This document shows, one piece after another, positions 61,341-64,000 of a DNA stretch of 64,000 nucleotides (its first letter is position 1; every line of letters begins with the position of its first letter). The notes below the pieces were generated by a model. That model searched no databases and was not told the origin of the DNA. It saw only the letters and a list, made by a program, of their open reading frames with translations. The stretch is from contig NZ_JARXVD010000001.1 of NCBI RefSeq assembly GCF_029892685.1, forward strand, positions 310,001 through 374,000, given 5' to 3'. A program made the position numbers and the translations under genes. The stretch comes from Mycobacterium sp. OTB74. Lineage in GTDB: Bacteria > Actinomycetota > Actinomycetes > Mycobacteriales > Mycobacteriaceae.

Positions 61341-61435
61341 GTCCGTGGTGGAATCCAATGACATTTGTGATCAGTGATTTTGATATGAAGCGCCAATAGC
61401 GAAGTGTGGCACCGCACTATGAGCAAGGGATTCGC

Positions 61436-62164
61436 ATGAGTCTGAAAGAAACCATTGCTGAGGGTGTAGCGTGGCTGACACTTGACAGCCCAGAACGACT
61501 CAACGCTTTCACAGGCAGTGACTACCGCGATCTTCGTGTTGTCCTCCAGCGGGCACTGGCTGCCCCTTCAGTCCGGGTGATTGTCCTTACCGGCAGCGGA
61601 CGGGCGTTCTCGGCCGGAGCGGATCGTTCGTTAGTGGACGGAACGGCCTCACCATCAGAGCTGGAGCGCGCGGGAGCCGAGTTTGCCGCCATGCTTGACA
61701 TCCTTGGTCGCTGCGAAAAGCCAATCATCGCAGCGGTAAATGGATTGGCAGTCGGGATCGGATGCACCATGCTTCTTTATTGCGATCTGGTGCTGATGGG
61801 CGAGTCGGCACGATTGCGATTACCGTTCACCGCCCTGGGCATGGTGCCCGAAGCTGGTAGCTCGGCACTGCTGCCGGCACGCGCTCGATGGGCAGACACC
61901 GTGTGGGCGATGCTTTCCGGCGAGTGGATCGACGCCCAAACGGCCTATCGCATGGGCATCGCCTGGCAGGTTGTCCCGGAATCCGAGCTGGTCGATTCGG
62001 CTGGGAAAGCGGCGTCCACCATCGCGGCGCTTGATCCCGCTGCTGTCGCGGGGACCAAACGGCTACTGATCGCGGGTAGAGCCGATGTGGCGCGCGGTGC
62101 GATGGACCGCGAAATCGCTGAAATGGCTGCACTGTTCGGGCATCGGGGCGGTAATTGCGGGTGA
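61436..62164 (+). CDS. Enoyl-CoA hydratase/isomerase family protein
   Basis: A 242-residue crotonase-fold enzyme: GVAWLTLDSPERLNAF at the N-terminus, the oxyanion loop AFSAGADRSLVD (about 60-72), and AAVNGLAVGIGCTMLLYCD with LGMVPEAGSSALLPAR. The Glu in VPEAGSS matches a catalytic acid of the family. It hydrates an enoyl-CoA. Located about 95 bp after the thiolase-fold gene and convergent with a TetR gene whose stop abuts its own. Confidence 0.9.
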   Translation: MSLKETIAEGVAWLTLDSPERLNAFTGSDYRDLRVVLQRALAAPSVRVIVLTGSGRAFSAGADRSLVDGTASPSELERAGAEFAAMLDILGRCEKPIIAAVNGLAVGIGCTMLLYCDLVLMGESARLRLPFTALGMVPEAGSSALLPARARWADTVWAMLSGEWIDAQTAYRMGIAWQVVPESELVDSAGKAASTIAALDPAAVAGTKRLLIAGRADVARGAMDREIAEMAALFGHRGGNCG

Positions 62165-62824
62165 TCAAGTGTGAGCTCGATCGGGGTTTCCTGTACCAGG
62201 GTGGGGTAAAGCCAATGCTGGCCACGCGAAGCGCATGACGTGTTCTCTGGCGGCTCGGCGAGTTCGGCGACGCCCCAGGATCCCGACGGCAGTACTGACC
62301 AGTGCCACTATTGTCATGGCGTCCTCATGGGCATTGGGCGAGTGCATGACCCCCGCTCGGTGACCGGCACGTAGCACCTTTACCAAGGGGCGGACCACAA
62401 CCTGTTGCAGCTCTTTGTGCGCGGCTGAGACGGCTGGAGACGTCCGCGGCCCGAGTGACATGTAGAGCGTAGTTCGGCGAGCCCGTTTCGATTCGTAGAA
62501 GACGGCCAGGTATTGATCGAGCCATGTTGTCAGCGCCGTGACAGGATCGCCGGCATGGGCGACAGCGTGTTCTAGCGACCGCCCGACGAGGTCAGCATCG
62601 CGACGCATCAGTGCGATGAGAAGAGCCTCTTTCGAGTCGAAATGACGGTAGAACGAACGCGTCGACAGATTCGCTTCCGCGAGAATGTCGGCTACGGCGA
62701 CCTCGAGGTAATCCCCCTGCGTGATCAGGGTGAGTGCCGCGTTCATGAGAAGCGCTCGCTCGGTTTCGCCGTCCAACTGCCGGGGTCGACCCGGGCGAGA
62801 AGACAGCTGTTCACTCGACGGCAT
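62165..62824 (-). CDS. TetR family regulator
   Basis: A 219-residue TetR protein. The DNA-binding part is VAVADILAEANLSTRSFYRHFDSKEALLIAL (given in part: LSTRSFYRHFDSKEALL, about residues 53-69), preceded by a basic arm SRPGRPRQLDGE. The ligand domain is helical. It is transcribed opposite to the thiolase/hydratase genes and ends against the hydratase stop. Its targets are unknown; no clear palindrome was seen in front of it. Confidence 0.87.
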   Translation of the reverse strand: MPSSEQLSSRPGRPRQLDGETERALLMNAALTLITQGDYLEVAVADILAEANLSTRSFYRHFDSKEALLIALMRRDADLVGRSLEHAVAHAGDPVTALTTWLDQYLAVFYESKRARRTTLYMSLGPRTSPAVSAAHKELQQVVVRPLVKVLRAGHRAGVMHSPNAHEDAMTIVALVSTAVGILGRRRTRRAAREHVMRFAWPALALPHPGTGNPDRAHT

Positions 62825-63219
62825 ATCGCGCCCTAGCCAGCATCTAGATATTGCATACGGCCATTTTCGATACTCTCACGACGTCGCATGCCACTCGGCG
62901 GTAGTTAGCTCACCGTCGGGGCTGTCCTCGTGCGACTTGGGGGGCATCATTCATGCATTTTGCCAAACCACCCGTACTTCCTGTGAACGAGGTCTCAAGG
63001 TCCGAACTTGGTTCGGAAGCCGTCGCGAGGTCACCACAGGCCACCCATCTGTGCCGCACAGTGCCGGTAAGGCGTTGGCATGCTTGCATCAGAGCAGTTT
63101 TTTGTTTGTCGACACGATCGTGGCCGCGCCAATTGTCCCAACGTTGTTAGGCGGTTGGGGTGGCCGGTGGGGGTTTCGGTGACGTGGTGGTGACGTGGTG
63201 GGGGTAGACCACTAGCGTG
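62825..63219. other. Interval before the DUF4157 gene
   Basis: About 395 bases with no convincing gene. It contains the TetR promoter region, a T-run after CAGAG near 63094-63105, and a tandem repeat of GTGACGTGGTG at about 63180-63200 before the next gene. Confidence 0.4.
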
Positions 63220-64000
63220 ATGCGGCGGGCGGTGCCGGTCGAGCAGACTTCCCGACAGACAGCTGGTTGTGCGGCGGCTGGTGGACCCTGCGCGACCGGG
63301 TCGGCGGGGGCGCAAAGTGTGCAGCATATTGTTCGGCCTTCTCAGGTGGGGTTGGGCGCGTCCGGGTGGGGGACTGGGGCACAGTTGGCAGGCCCAATGG
63401 TCCCGTCGTTGGCCGGTGTGGTCGGGGATTTCGGTGAAATGCCGGTGGTTGCAGCGGGTTTGGGGGCGCGGCCCGTGCCGTCGGCGGTTGCGTTGCGGGG
63501 TGGGCTTCAGCCCAAGTTGGCCGTCGGCGCGGTGGATGATCCGTTGGAGCATGAGGCGGATCGGGTTGCCGAGCAAGTGATGCGTATGCCTGACCCGGGT
63601 GGTCATGTGTCGGCGGGGGCTGTCCAGGTCAGCCGCAAGTGCGACGGGTGTCGGGAGGAGGAAGAGAAAGAGGAGAAGAAGGAAAACCCCGTGCAGCTCA
63701 AGGCGAGCGTGGCGGCAAGCGGGGCTGTCGGTGGCGAGGCGCCTGAGATCGTGGGTGATGTTGTTGGTTCGTCAGGTCGGCCTCTGGATGAGGGAAGTCA
63801 GATGTTTTTCGGGCCGCGCTTTGGGCGTGGTTTCGCCGATATCAGAATCCACACCGATGCGGTGGCTACGGAGTCGGCGCGCAGTGTGGGTGCGTTGGCC
63901 TACACTGTGGGGCGTCATATCGTGTTCGGTGCGGGCCAATATGCGCCCAGCACCGGTGCCGGAAAGGCTCTGCTGGCACACGAATTGGCGCACACGGTGC
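63220..64000 (+). CDS. DUF4157 (eCIS-core domain) protein, 3' truncated by the window edge
   Basis: The frame is open from ATG 63220 (another start at 63397) to the window end. After a Gly/Ala-rich N-terminus come DDPLEHEADRVAEQVMRMP, a short Cys pair with an acidic run (SRKCDGCREEEEKEEKK), then the DUF4157 domain: FGRGFADIRIHTDAVA, AYTVGRHIVFGAGQYAP and the zinc-binding HELAH at the very end. DUF4157 marks proteins associated with extracellular contractile injection systems, often N-terminal to a toxin. The rest of the protein and any eCIS genes are outside the window. Confidence 0.8.
   Translation, partial: MRRAVPVEQTSRQTAGCAAAGGPCATGSAGAQSVQHIVRPSQVGLGASGWGTGAQLAGPMVPSLAGVVGDFGEMPVVAAGLGARPVPSAVALRGGLQPKLAVGAVDDPLEHEADRVAEQVMRMPDPGGHVSAGAVQVSRKCDGCREEEEKEEKKENPVQLKASVAASGAVGGEAPEIVGDVVGSSGRPLDEGSQMFFGPRFGRGFADIRIHTDAVATESARSVGALAYTVGRHIVFGAGQYAPSTGAGKALLAHELAHTV

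Noticed and set aside
1..64000. CRISPR array, rRNA, IS element with terminal repeats or transposase
   Set aside because: No regularly spaced repeats, rRNA segments or transposase motifs were recognised anywhere in the window on reading both strands.

Overview
The window is high-GC actinobacterial DNA and almost certainly comes from a Mycobacteriaceae chromosome, most like a fast-growing Mycolicibacterium. The evidence is an MbtK-type mycobactin acyltransferase with an IdeR-like box in front, a mycobacterial hemophore-like protein, a mycofactocin-coupled SDR, a TIGR03085 protein, and the order pgm / crcB / crcB / DUF190, which matches the Rv3068c-Rv3071 neighbourhood. Species cannot be fixed from the sequence alone.

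Layout. (1) 1-9.5 kb is core chromosome: a hemophore-like protein, a pair of acyl-CoA dehydrogenases divergent from mbtK, a two-subunit fluoride channel with a DUF190 protein, phosphoglucomutase and an MFS exporter, ending in tRNA-Ala(GGC). (2) 9.6-28.45 kb is a genomic island of about 18.9 kb in the 3' end of that tRNA. A 25-nt copy of the tRNA 3' end (one mismatch) marks the far border, and a truncated serine integrase sits at the near border. The cargo includes a secreted DUF2599-like protein, small hypotheticals, a GNAT protein, an L,D-transpeptidase, a secreted HNH nuclease, and one tightly overlapping operon (13.9-25.9 kb). That operon carries a type I restriction-modification system (hsdM-hsdS-DUF262/DUF1524-hsdR), a YgjP-type zinc peptidase, and a CBASS-like module of CD-NTase 1, a four-TM S-4TM effector and CD-NTase 2. 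hsdM and CD-NTase 1 are each broken by a frameshift in this sequence. (3) 28.6-62.8 kb is a large catabolic region: three cytochromes P450 and a ferredoxin, three luciferase-like flavin oxidoreductases, two acyl-CoA-dehydrogenase-fold monooxygenase-like proteins, a phytanoyl-CoA dioxygenase-like protein, six SDRs, an aldehyde dehydrogenase, a CoA-transferase, an acyl-CoA synthetase, an enoyl-CoA hydratase, two DUF35/thiolase-fold pairs, an amidohydrolase and a hydrolase. Its regulators include a double GntR and a double TetR fusion protein. (4) The last 0.8 kb starts a DUF4157 (eCIS-core) protein that runs off the window.

How it works together. The catabolic region looks like a regulon for taking up and shortening an unidentified hydrophobic, probably cyclic or branched, substrate: P450 and flavin oxygenation, SDR/aldehyde oxidation, CoA activation, then beta-oxidation or retro-aldol cleavage. 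Five minus-strand transcription units share an almost identical promoter element (AAATAGTTGACT, usually followed by CGGTC), which suggests common control, possibly by the tandem GntR protein encoded in one of those operons. The island is a defence island whose restriction and cyclic-nucleotide modules appear to be transcribed as one unit.
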